Origin: JAWLHJ01 sp040904945
GTDB taxonomy: Bacteria > Gemmatimonadota > Gemmatimonadetes > Longimicrobiales > Gaopeijiaceae
Direction of reading: 5' to 3'
Assembly: GCA_040904945.1 (NCBI GenBank)
Contig: JBBDSM010000162.1
Location: forward strand, 1-18,112
DNA length: 18,112 nt
Part shown: positions 7,312-13,132 of the stretch, piece after piece
Numbering within the stretch: position 1 is the first letter of the stretch
Layout of the letters: every line of letters starts with the position of its first letter
The notes under the pieces: model-generated
Told to the model about the DNA's origin: nothing
Databases searched by the model: none
Seen by the model: the letters and a program-made list of their open reading frames with translations, nothing else
Made by a program: the position numbers and the translations under genes

Positions 7312-9695
7312 CTGATCGGCACCCTCCGCTTCAGCACGAAGAGCCCCTGCTTGTGGCTCGTCACCAGGATGTTGCCGCTCTCGAAGAACGGGTAGTTGCT
7401 CCACGACCCGTCGAAGAAGCCCGGGACGTCGTCCGCGAAGGGCGCGGTGTCGAAGAAGCCGACCTCGCGGGGATTCACGGGGTCGGAGATGTCGATGACG
7501 CGCAGCCCGGCGGCGTAGTTGGACTGGTACATCATGTCGCCGCGCACGTAGAGGTTGTGGTCGGTGGCGCTCGTCTCGCCCAGGTACTCGCCTGCGAGCA
7601 CGGGGTCGTCGAGCTCGGCGACGTCCCAGATCATGGTGCGCGTCCGGTCGGTCAGGCCGTTCATCTCGTCGAGCTCGTCGTTGACGTAGATGTAGCGGTG
7701 ATCGTCCGTGAGCCATCCCTGATGGATGTAGGCGGTGTTCGGCATGCTGGCGTTCCCGAGGACGACCGGGGCCTCCTTGTCGGTCACGTCGCCGATGCTG
7801 ACGGCCGTCTCGCCGTACCCGAAGCAGATCTCGCGGCCCTGATACTCCGCATCCGGACCCCGGTAGACCACGCACTGAGCGTCGTGGGTCTGTCCCGCCG
7901 CGCCGAGCCCGACGGAAGGATCGTTGTAGCACCCGGCGAAGGTCGGGTTCTTCGGGTCGTTGAGGTCGATCATGTGGATCGACGCGCACCCCCGCCCGCC
8001 GCCCGAGTTGCCGACCGTGTAGGCGAAGCCGGTCTCCTCGTTCACCGCGAGGTTGTGGGCGCTCGCGATGTCGGTGTAGAGGGCGTCGGCCTCGAAGGTC
8101 GGGGGAGCGGCCGGGTCGACGGTGCGGAGGCGGGTCATGTCGAAGACCTGCATACCGTGCTCCCCCGCGTTGTCGGCCACCACGAGGGCGTGATCGCGGA
8201 GCACCTTCACGTCGCGCCAGGCCTGGCCGCGGCTCCCTTCGGTCTTGGGGAGTTGACCGAGGTAGACCGGCCGCGTCGGATCGGTGACGTCGACGAACGA
8301 GGTCCCTTCGGACCGGCCGACGACGGCGTACTCCCGCCCTGTCGCGGAGTCCGTCCATCCCCAGACGTCGTTCACCATCGCGCCCCGGGAGGCGCCCAGC
8401 TCTTGGACGGGGAGGAGTGCGACGAGGTCCATCTGGTCGCACGAGAAGATGGCGGCGCTTCCTTCGGCGCAGTCCACGGAGTCACCGGACACCGCCTCGT
8501 ATCCCTCGGCCTCGCCTTCGAGCATGCCGGCCTGGGTCCACGCGTCCCCTGCGCGCTCGAAGCCGACGGCCACGCCGGCTCCGTACGCGTCGCCCGGCGA
8601 GCCGACGACGGCCACGTCCGGACCCGCTGCGAGCGCCAGTCCGAACACCGGCATGAAGTCGGTGCCTGGGCCGTCCAGCACGGTGCCCGCGCCCCAGCGG
8701 TCGTCCGTCCGCTCGAAGCGCGCCACGGCGCCCATCTGGCCGCCGGCGTTCGGCGCTCCCGCCCAGAGCGTGCCCTCGGAGAGCGCGACGGAGGTGCCGA
8801 AGCCGCCCCGCGCTCCTTCGGGAGCCGCGAGCGTGGTGTCGCGCACCGGCGCTCCGGAGCCGTCCACGTTGAACAGCGTCACCGCGCCCTGGCCTCCGAA
8901 CGCGAGCGGCGTCCCGACGGCTGCCCGCTCCCCGTCGGAGGTGAGCCCACACTCCTTGTAGGGATCCTGCGAGAGCAGGCCACCGGACATCGAGAAGGGG
9001 ACGTCGGTATCGATTGACCCGGAGGGGGCCCAGCTCCCGCTGGTGCCGCGCGTGAACGCTTCGACGAGCACCGTGCCGTCGGCGTCCGCGGTGCACACGA
9101 GAAGCGTGTCGTCGCCGACGAAGGCCACCGCCGCGCCGAAGCGGCGGTCGGCCGTAGCGGCCCGCAGGACGATTTCCTCCCGGAGTGTGCCGCCGTCACG
9201 GGCGTAGATGCGCACCCGCTCACCGCCCTCTCCCTGTTCCACGACCGCGGCCCCGGTGCCCGTCACCGCGACGGCGCCTCCGGTTCCCGTCGCACCCTCA
9301 CGGGGTCCGATGCGCGCGGCCTCTCGCCACCCCTCGTCACTGCGGAGGAACAGGTAGGCGGCACCCGCTCCCTCTCCGGCTCGGGGCGCACCCACCAGCA
9401 GCGCGTCGCCCCGCGCCGAGACCGCCCGTCCGAAGCCGTCGGACCGCTCGGCGTCCGAGGCGGTGAGTACCTGCGACTCCCTCCATCCCGACGTCCCGGG
9501 GCGGAAGACGTACACACGACCCGGCCGCACCACGTTTTGTGGCTCGGCCACGAGCACGTCACCGCTCGCGACCACCGCGGCCCGACCGAAGGCCGTGCCG
9601 AAATCGTAGAGCTGCTGGGCGGCGGCGGGCGCCGCGGAGGACATGGCGGCAAGGAAGAGGAACATGCCGCTGAGAACGGGACGGGTGTGGCGCAT
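7308..9695 (-). CDS. Secreted choice-of-anchor B family protein with FG-GAP-like N-terminal propeller
   Basis: A 795-residue exported protein. Residues 1-27 are a signal peptide ending in AAPAAAQ. Residues about 30-400 carry repeats of the type FGRAVSARGDALLVGAP and FGTSVALSEGTLWAGAP, each followed by a 'YLF/VYVF' strand and a short W-containing strand; this is the pattern of FG-GAP/integrin-alpha-like propellers. Residues about 430-795 carry LVIVD-type repeats: FVDVTDPTRPVYLGQL, MIDLNDPKNPTFAGCY, IGDVTDKEAPVVLGN, VIDISDPVNPREVGFF. His motifs (SAHNLAV, TDHNLYV) and Asp/Glu-rich turns suggest metal sites. This C-terminal half fits the choice-of-anchor B family of surface proteins; no C-terminal sorting signal is evident here. 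The start at 9695 has GGAG (9703-9706) 7 nt upstream and a promoter-like pair further up; the frame upstream is open but lacks coding character. No enzymatic role is known. Confidence 0.85.
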   Translation of the reverse strand: MRHTRPVLSGMFLFLAAMSSAAPAAAQQLYDFGTAFGRAAVVASGDVLVAEPQNVVRPGRVYVFRPGTSGWRESQVLTASDAERSDGFGRAVSARGDALLVGAPRAGEGAGAAYLFLRSDEGWREAARIGPREGATGTGGAVAVTGTGAAVVEQGEGGERVRIYARDGGTLREEIVLRAATADRRFGAAVAFVGDDTLLVCTADADGTVLVEAFTRGTSGSWAPSGSIDTDVPFSMSGGLLSQDPYKECGLTSDGERAAVGTPLAFGGQGAVTLFNVDGSGAPVRDTTLAAPEGARGGFGTSVALSEGTLWAGAPNAGGQMGAVARFERTDDRWGAGTVLDGPGTDFMPVFGLALAAGPDVAVVGSPGDAYGAGVAVGFERAGDAWTQAGMLEGEAEGYEAVSGDSVDCAEGSAAIFSCDQMDLVALLPVQELGASRGAMVNDVWGWTDSATGREYAVVGRSEGTSFVDVTDPTRPVYLGQLPKTEGSRGQAWRDVKVLRDHALVVADNAGEHGMQVFDMTRLRTVDPAAPPTFEADALYTDIASAHNLAVNEETGFAYTVGNSGGGRGCASIHMIDLNDPKNPTFAGCYNDPSVGLGAAGQTHDAQCVVYRGPDAEYQGREICFGYGETAVSIGDVTDKEAPVVLGNASMPNTAYIHQGWLTDDHRYIYVNDELDEMNGLTDRTRTMIWDVAELDDPVLAGEYLGETSATDHNLYVRGDMMYQSNYAAGLRVIDISDPVNPREVGFFDTAPFADDVPGFFDGSWSNYPFFESGNILVTSHKQGLFVLKRRVPIS

Positions 9696-9728
9696 GGGCG
9701 GGCTCCGGGAGGACGTGAACCCGATCAG

Positions 9729-9756
9729 ATTGTATCGTTTCGGTGACCCGGACAAG
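9729..9756 (-). promoter_or_regulatory. Candidate promoter of the propeller gene
   Basis: On the minus strand TACAAT (9734-9729) is five of six to the -10 consensus. CTTGTC (9756-9751) lies 16 nt upstream, or TTGTCC 15 nt upstream. The spacing to the ATG at 9695 is about 33 nt. This is the most canonical -10 seen in the window. Confidence 0.5.
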
Positions 9757-9900
9757 GCGGGCGGACCGGCGCCGTCCGCGGGACTTCCGCCCCGCCACTT
9801 CGGAGTTATGATAGCCCATGCGATCTGTCGGGCGTTCATGGTGCGGCGCGCACCCGGGAGCTTCCCCTCATCGCAGGCGATGGCGTAAACATGGCATGGT

Positions 9901-9922
9901 CGCCGCCGCTGGTGCGGCGGCG
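9901..9922. repeat. 9-bp inverted repeat
   Basis: CGCCGCCGC (9901-9909), loop TGGT, GCGGCGGCG (9914-9922). It is the first of four palindromes within 160 bp, just upstream of the repeated element at 9929. Confidence 0.6.
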
Positions 9923-9928
9923 TCATTC

Positions 9929-9960
9929 TTCCGCCACATGTGGCGGTCAACTTTACACGC
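9929..9960. repeat. 32-bp direct repeat, copy 1, with perfect 16-bp palindrome
   Basis: The copy begins TTCCGCCACATGTGGCGG and continues TCAACTTTACACGC. Positions 9931-9946 are a perfect 16-bp palindrome, CCGCCACA followed by TGTGGCGG. The second copy at 9991-10022 differs at three of 32 positions. GTGGCGGTCAACTTT resembles my recollection of the multiple short repeats found in the ends of IS21-family elements; that would make this a relic of an insertion-sequence end. Confidence 0.7.
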
Positions 9961-9990
9961 GGACGGAACCCTCGAGGGCTCGCGGCACGT

Positions 9991-10022
9991 TTCCGCCACA
10001 TGAGGCGGTCAACCTCACACGC
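9991..10022. repeat. 32-bp direct repeat, copy 2
   Basis: Starts TTCCGCCACATGAGGCGG and continues TCAACCTCACACGC. It is 62 bp after copy 1 (start to start). One of the three differences (T to A at 10003) breaks one pair of the palindrome, leaving CCGCC/GGCGG arms. The sequence between the two copies, 9961-9990, contains CCCTCGAGGG (9970-9979), itself a 10-bp palindrome. Confidence 0.7.
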
Positions 10023-10043
10023 CGGCCCACGCCCTCAACGCGG

Positions 10044-10059
10044 TGGCGGATTGTCGCCA
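10044..10059. repeat. Short inverted repeat TGGCG-CGCCA
   Basis: TGGCG (10044-10048), loop GATTGT, CGCCA (10055-10059). Its GTGGCGG core (10043-10048 region) echoes the palindromic repeats upstream. By itself it is too short to be significant; it is listed because it extends the cluster. Confidence 0.35.
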
Positions 10060-10196
10060 TCCCTCTTCGTGCTGGGGATGCGCGACGGTGACAAGGGCGA
10101 GCCAGAGCCCCGCCTCCATGTCATCGTCGTCCCGCCCTACGTGAGCAGGGGGCTCGAGGGACTGCCCGCCGGCGCGTCGCCGCGCACCCCCGAAAT

Positions 10197-11249
10197 CTAC
10201 GCCACCAGGCTCGCGCTCGACTCCTCCCGCACCAGCGGGATCACCTCTTCGGCGAAGCGCTCCATCTCCTCGAGCTGGGGCGAGAACTGGAGCAGGAGGA
10301 GGTCGAGCCCGGCCCGCTCGAACTCGAGAATCCGCTCTGCCACCTGCTCCGGCGTTCCGGTGAGGCCGCTTCGGAGGCCTCGGTTCGAGACCGAGTAGTC
10401 CTCGATGCTGATCTTCCGCTCGAGCTTCGTGTTCTTGATCCAGTCCTGGTAATTGGCGTAGCCACGAGCATTCTCCTGCACGTTGGTGATTCGGGCGAGC
10501 TCCCGCTCGACCTCCCGCTCGGTGGAGCGCACCACCGCGTATCCGGCGGCGCCGAACGACATCGGTGCAAGCCCCGCGGCGTCGCGCCGCGCCTTCATGT
10601 CGTCGACCTTCGCGCCGATCACGTCCGGCGGGTCGCCGTGGGTGAGCCACGCATCGCACTTCGTCGAGATGAGCTCTTTGGCGGCGGGAGACTCGCCGCC
10701 GGCGTATACCGTGGGCCGTGGATCACGCACGGGCTTGGGCTCGAGGATCGCGTCCTCGACCTCGTAGTACTTCCCCTTGAACGAGAACTCGGGCCGGCGC
10801 CACATGCCGTCGACCACCTCGAGCCACTCGGCGGTCCGCGCGTACCGGTCGTCGTGCTCGTCGAAGTGCACGCCGTACTTCCTCGCCTCGGTCGCCCACC
10901 AGGAAGACACCACGTTCACCGAGAGCCTTCCGCCGCTGATGCGGTCGATGTTGGCCGCCTGCTTGGCCAGCAGAGCGGGGGCGTGGAAGGTGGGCCGCAC
11001 CGCGACCATCAGCTCGAGGCGCTCGGTGACGGCCGCGAGGGCTGCGGCCGTGCTCCAGGCGTCGAGCGACGGGGCGTCCATCCCCTTGATGTCGTTCAGG
11101 TTCAGTTCGGCGATGAGCGTCAGGTCGAACCCGATCTCCTCGCTGCGCCGGGCGAGCTTGCTCACGTAGCTCCACGACGCGTCCATGTCCTCGTCCTCGA
11201 CGTTGCGAAGCCATCCCCCGAAGACGGGGAGCCAGTATCCGAACCTCAT
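10197..11249 (-). CDS. LLM-class flavin-dependent monooxygenase, alkanesulfonate/sulfone monooxygenase-like
   Basis: A 350-residue cytosolic bacterial luciferase-like enzyme expected to use FMNH2 from a separate reductase. The segment PALLAKQAANIDRISGGRLSVNVVSSWW (91-118), then EHDDRYARTAEWLEVVDGMW (131-150), is the signature of the SsuD/SfnG/MsuD branch, which cleaves C-S bonds of sulfonates or sulfones and releases sulfite or sulfinate. The N-terminus RFGYWLPVFGGWL and LEPKPVRDPRPTVYAGGES also fit LLM enzymes. The exact substrate cannot be read from sequence. The start at 11249 overlaps the stop of the ATP-grasp gene in ATGA and has a strong GGGAGG (11256-11261) 6 nt upstream, inside the ATP-grasp gene. 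The two are thus one operon with coupled translation, under the Cys-leader attenuator. No flavin reductase or transporter gene is adjacent. Confidence 0.9.
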   Translation of the reverse strand: MRFGYWLPVFGGWLRNVEDEDMDASWSYVSKLARRSEEIGFDLTLIAELNLNDIKGMDAPSLDAWSTAAALAAVTERLELMVAVRPTFHAPALLAKQAANIDRISGGRLSVNVVSSWWATEARKYGVHFDEHDDRYARTAEWLEVVDGMWRRPEFSFKGKYYEVEDAILEPKPVRDPRPTVYAGGESPAAKELISTKCDAWLTHGDPPDVIGAKVDDMKARRDAAGLAPMSFGAAGYAVVRSTEREVERELARITNVQENARGYANYQDWIKNTKLERKISIEDYSVSNRGLRSGLTGTPEQVAERILEFERAGLDLLLLQFSPQLEEMERFAEEVIPLVREESSASLVA

Positions 11250-12322
11250 GCGACACCTCCCGCGGTGACGGGTGCGGTGACGGGTGTGGTGGTGGCCGAG
11301 GATGCGGTCGCGGCGGATGCCGCGGCGGGCTCTGGGTTGGATGCGGCTAGGCTGGCAGCCCAACCGGTCGCCGCCTCGGCCTCGCGCTCCAGCCAATCGG
11401 CCAAACGCGCGAAGGCGTCGATGCCGACGACGTTGGGCGCGTCGGCCACGAAGTTCGAGAGCGCGTTGACGTCGTAGTAGTAGAGCTGGCCGTCACGGTC
11501 GTCGATCATGTACTCGACACCCCCGATCTCGATGCCCGCGGCCTCCATGATGCGCTCGACGTCGGCGACGACCTCGGGGGGCGGCTCGTAGCCCTCGACC
11601 TTCATGCCGTTCTTCGGCGCATCCAACGCGCATGCGGAGCGCTCGAGCTCGGCCCCGTCCACGCGCTGGCATGCGTCGGCCGGGCAGAGGTTGAAGTCGG
11701 TGCCGTCCGTGTAGACGCGGATGGCGTACAGGAACTTCTCGTCCAGGACCTCCACGCGCACGATCCGTCCCGACTCGGCCGGGATGAACTCCTGAACGAG
11801 CGCGGTCGAATCGACGCCGAGATCGAGCTCGGCCACCGCGGCGGCGAGGGTCTCGGATGCGTCGAAGCGCCGCACGCCCGCGCCGCTCCCACCGATGTTC
11901 GGCTTGATCACGACGGGAAAGCGGAGCCCCTCGGCGGCCGCGGGGGCGTCTTCGGCCCGGTGGATGACCCGGGCCCGAGGCCCCGGTAGCCCCAGCCGCT
12001 TCAGCAGCGACAGCTGCTCGGCCTTCGAGATTTCCGTCTGCCAAGCACGCCACCCGTTCACGACGCGCACACCCCGGTGCTCCAGATCGGCGAGATACTG
12101 GGACGTGAAGAAGATCGAAGAGGCGTGTCCGCGCAGGTACGCGGACGGGCTCATCCGGTTGAAGACGAGCGCCCAGTCCGGCGTCTCGGCAGTCGGATCG
12201 AAGGTGTGGCGACCGGCGTCCAGCCGCACGTACGGCACGCCCCTGCGGTCCAGCTCGGAGAAGAGCGGCCGGAACCAGTCGGGGTGCTCGTGATAGATGG
12301 CGATCGGTGCTCGGATGGTCAT
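11246..12322 (-). CDS. ATP-grasp ligase, RimK/glutathione-synthetase-like
   Basis: A 358-residue cytosolic protein with an ATP-grasp fold. Visible elements: the N-terminal pre-ATP-grasp region (1-95), a nucleotide-binding Lys in the block ISKAEQLSLLKRLGLP (K100), FPVVIKPNIGGSGAGV (135-150) with the second ATP lysine K140 and the Gly-rich loop, the hinge ALVQEFIP (174-181), and the metal-binding end EYMIDDRDGQLYYYDVNALSNF (270-291). Such enzymes ligate an amino acid or carboxylate to an amine or thiol; the substrate here is not known. Three Cys (213, 218, 231) lie near the acceptor side. The C-terminal tail after residue 318 is low-complexity Ala/Thr/Ser/Pro and ends in PVTAPVTAGGVA. The start at 12322 has no good ribosome binding site. 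It is the first gene after the terminator of the leader, and overlaps the monooxygenase gene by 4 nt. Confidence 0.88.
   Translation of the reverse strand: MTIRAPIAIYHEHPDWFRPLFSELDRRGVPYVRLDAGRHTFDPTAETPDWALVFNRMSPSAYLRGHASSIFFTSQYLADLEHRGVRVVNGWRAWQTEISKAEQLSLLKRLGLPGPRARVIHRAEDAPAAAEGLRFPVVIKPNIGGSGAGVRRFDASETLAAAVAELDLGVDSTALVQEFIPAESGRIVRVEVLDEKFLYAIRVYTDGTDFNLCPADACQRVDGAELERSACALDAPKNGMKVEGYEPPPEVVADVERIMEAAGIEIGGVEYMIDDRDGQLYYYDVNALSNFVADAPNVVGIDAFARLADWLEREAEAATGWAASLAASNPEPAAASAATASSATTTPVTAPVTAGGVA
11262..11285. repeat. 12-bp tandem repeat, two perfect copies
   Basis: GCGGTGACGGGT occurs twice in tandem (11262-11273, 11274-11285) at the very end of the ATP-grasp gene and encodes the PVTA repeats of its tail. 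It lies directly next to the GGGAGG that serves the monooxygenase gene. Confidence 0.8.
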
Positions 12323-12364
12323 GGAATTCTCGACTTTCGGGGGCGGGTCATCGGGGGTGGGCAC

Positions 12365-12401
12365 AAAAAAAACCGGCCCTTCTCGCTTGGAGAGGGGCCG
12401 G
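12365..12401 (-). terminator. Intrinsic terminator in the operon leader (attenuator 3:4 hairpin)
   Basis: On the minus strand CCGGCCCCTCTC (12401-12390) pairs with GAGAAGGGCCGG (12384-12373), 11 of 12 positions, loop CAAGC, followed immediately by eight T (12372-12365). It sits 43 nt before the ATP-grasp start codon and therefore inside the transcript. It is the only hairpin in the window with a full T-run. Its left arm (segment 3) can instead pair with segment 2 at 12467-12458, which would prevent termination. Confidence 0.88.
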
Positions 12402-12482
12402 GGATCCGGGCGCAGGGCCCGGAGCTTCACGCGTCCGTCACATGTACGGGCGCCCCACGGCCTCTCCTCGAGGGAGAGCCGG
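12373..12482 (-). promoter_or_regulatory. Transcription attenuator: mutually exclusive 1:2, 2:3 and 3:4 pairings
   Basis: Segment 1 (CTCTCC, 12478-12473, plus CGG at 12481-12479) pairs with segment 2 (GGAGAG, 12467-12462, plus CCG at 12460-12458), 9 bp with one bulged G and a 5-nt loop. Segment 2 (GGAGAGGCCG, 12467-12458) can instead pair with segment 3 (12400-12389): seven pairs GGAGAGG/CCTCTCC, a two-base bulge, then CCG/CGG. Segment 3 with segment 4 makes the T8 terminator. A separate 6-bp hairpin, CCGGGC/GCCCGG (12422-12406), lies between segments 2 and 3. A ribosome stalled on the Cys codons at 12497-12486 would cover part of segment 1, free segment 2 and allow the antiterminator. Confidence 0.8.
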
Positions 12483-12533
12483 ACGACAACAGCGACACAT
12501 CATGGTCGCGAGTCGGTGGGGCGTGTTGCTCAT
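12438..12533 (-). CDS. Cysteine leader peptide
   Basis: A 31-codon open frame lies between the promoter candidate and the terminator. It starts MSNTPHRLATMMCRCCRP (three Cys codons: residue 13 at 12497-12495, residue 15 at 12491-12489, residue 16 at 12488-12486) and ends RPYM with TGA at 12440-12438. The Cys codons fall 8 nt upstream of segment 1 of the attenuator, as the Trp codons do in trp leaders. The frame is open further upstream, but those codons lie before the likely transcription start, and the ATG at 12533 is the first downstream of it. No clear ribosome binding site is visible; starts at the ATG codons of residues 11 or 12 are possible and keep all Cys codons. Polycysteine leader frames controlling sulfur-assimilation operons are known in mycobacteria, and this appears to be an independent case with classical hairpins. 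Confidence 0.78.
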   Translation of the reverse strand: MSNTPHRLATMMCRCCRPALPRGEAVGRPYM

Positions 12534-12575
12534 GCGTTGGGCCGTAGGCTCGTTGAAGCTTGATCGTGTGGCGAA

Positions 12576-12605
12576 ACGATAACGCGGATCGGGTGATCCG
12601 ATCAA
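12576..12605 (-). promoter_or_regulatory. Candidate promoter of the leader/ATP-grasp/monooxygenase operon
   Basis: On the minus strand TTGATC (12605-12600) and TATCGT (12581-12576) are 18 nt apart. Transcription would start near 12569, giving a leader of about 250 nt. The -35 overlaps the stop codon of the DUF1353 gene. Confidence 0.45.
12585..12604. promoter_or_regulatory. Palindromes inside the promoter spacer, possible operator
   Basis: CGGATC-GGGT-GATCCG (12585-12600) is a perfect 6-bp inverted repeat lying between the putative -35 and -10. A second, overlapping palindrome, TGATC-C-GATCA, occupies 12594-12604. Either could bind a regulator; there is no regulator gene next to it. Confidence 0.35.
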
Positions 12606-13132
12606 CCGCGCCAGGAACTTCCTCCCGCGAACCTCACGGCGAGGTACGCGGCCCTCCGACGCCATTTCGGTACGCCCTGCTCCCGCATCATCCGGGCGAA
12701 GAGCTCGTCGGTCTGTCGGCGCGACCATGGCTTCTCGACGGGATCCCACCGCCCGTCCGCCCGGTCCCAGCGCAGCGTCGTCACCTGTCCACCCTTGCGG
12801 TAGAGCCAGTCGTGGAAGATCGATGCGAGGCCCAGATCCAGAGGCGAGATGAGCATCCAGAGCACCCGCGGGACGCTCGCGAAGTCGTGCGTGAAGCTCT
12901 CGGGAACGTCGAGGCGTAGGACGTCCCGCTCGGGCTCCGGCGCGCCGAGCGGGTTCCACCACGTATAGCGCGCGGCCTCGAGGAGGCGGAAGCTCCGGAA
13001 GTCGGCCGACAGCATCTGGGCGGGCGAGGTGACCCGACCGGGGACATCGGTCGGGAGCGGGGGTGGGGGTGCCTGCGGCGCGGCCGGCTCGATGCTCGCA
13101 CCGGCCACGTCGCTGCCCGCGCGCTCCGTCAT
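12602..13132 (-). CDS. DUF1353 family protein
   Basis: A 176-residue protein. Residues 1-35 are a disordered, Pro/Ala-rich segment (PQAPPPPLPTDVPG). The DUF1353 core follows: VPESFTHDFASVPRVLW (77-92), IFHDWLYRKGG (105-115) and the helical SRRQTDELFARMMREQGVPKWRRRAAYLAVRFAGG (137-171). The HDWLY and SR..AD/TD..F blocks are the family signature; the family occurs in phages and bacteria and its function is unknown to me. There is no signal peptide. The ATG at 13132 overlaps the creatininase stop in ATGA, and no ribosome binding site is seen, so translation is probably coupled to that gene. The pairing of these two genes is unexpected and offers no obvious common role. Confidence 0.82.
   Translation of the reverse strand: MTERAGSDVAGASIEPAAPQAPPPPLPTDVPGRVTSPAQMLSADFRSFRLLEAARYTWWNPLGAPEPERDVLRLDVPESFTHDFASVPRVLWMLISPLDLGLASIFHDWLYRKGGQVTTLRWDRADGRWDPVEKPWSRRQTDELFARMMREQGVPKWRRRAAYLAVRFAGGSSWRG

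Larger units (their letters stand above)
9696..10196. other. Gene-free 500-bp region
   Basis: Between the start of the propeller gene and the stop of the monooxygenase gene no frame on either strand has the codon pattern of its neighbours, a plausible ribosome binding site or recognisable protein content. It contains the propeller gene promoter (9729-9756), a cluster of palindromes and two near-identical repeats (9901-10059). From about 10060 to 10196 I see nothing beyond ordinary GC-rich sequence; no clear terminator follows the monooxygenase gene. Confidence 0.6.

Noticed and set aside
7353..9017. A 554-codon plus-strand frame opposite the propeller gene
   Set aside because: Composition is shadow-like (runs of Val, His, Gly, Arg), while the minus strand carries clear LVIVD and FG-GAP repeats and a signal peptide.
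9929..10022. A CRISPR array
   Set aside because: Only two copies of the repeat, differing at three positions, with a single spacer and no cas genes.
12365..12372. The run of eight A as a slippery or phase-variable homopolymer in a gene
   Set aside because: It is outside any gene and directly follows a GC-rich stem on the minus strand, so it is the T-tract of an intrinsic terminator.
12438..12962. The leader-peptide frame extended upstream as a 174-residue protein
   Set aside because: The upstream part is antisense-frame sequence within the DUF1353 gene and would lie before the likely promoter; only the last 31 codons, from the ATG at 12533, fit a leader peptide.
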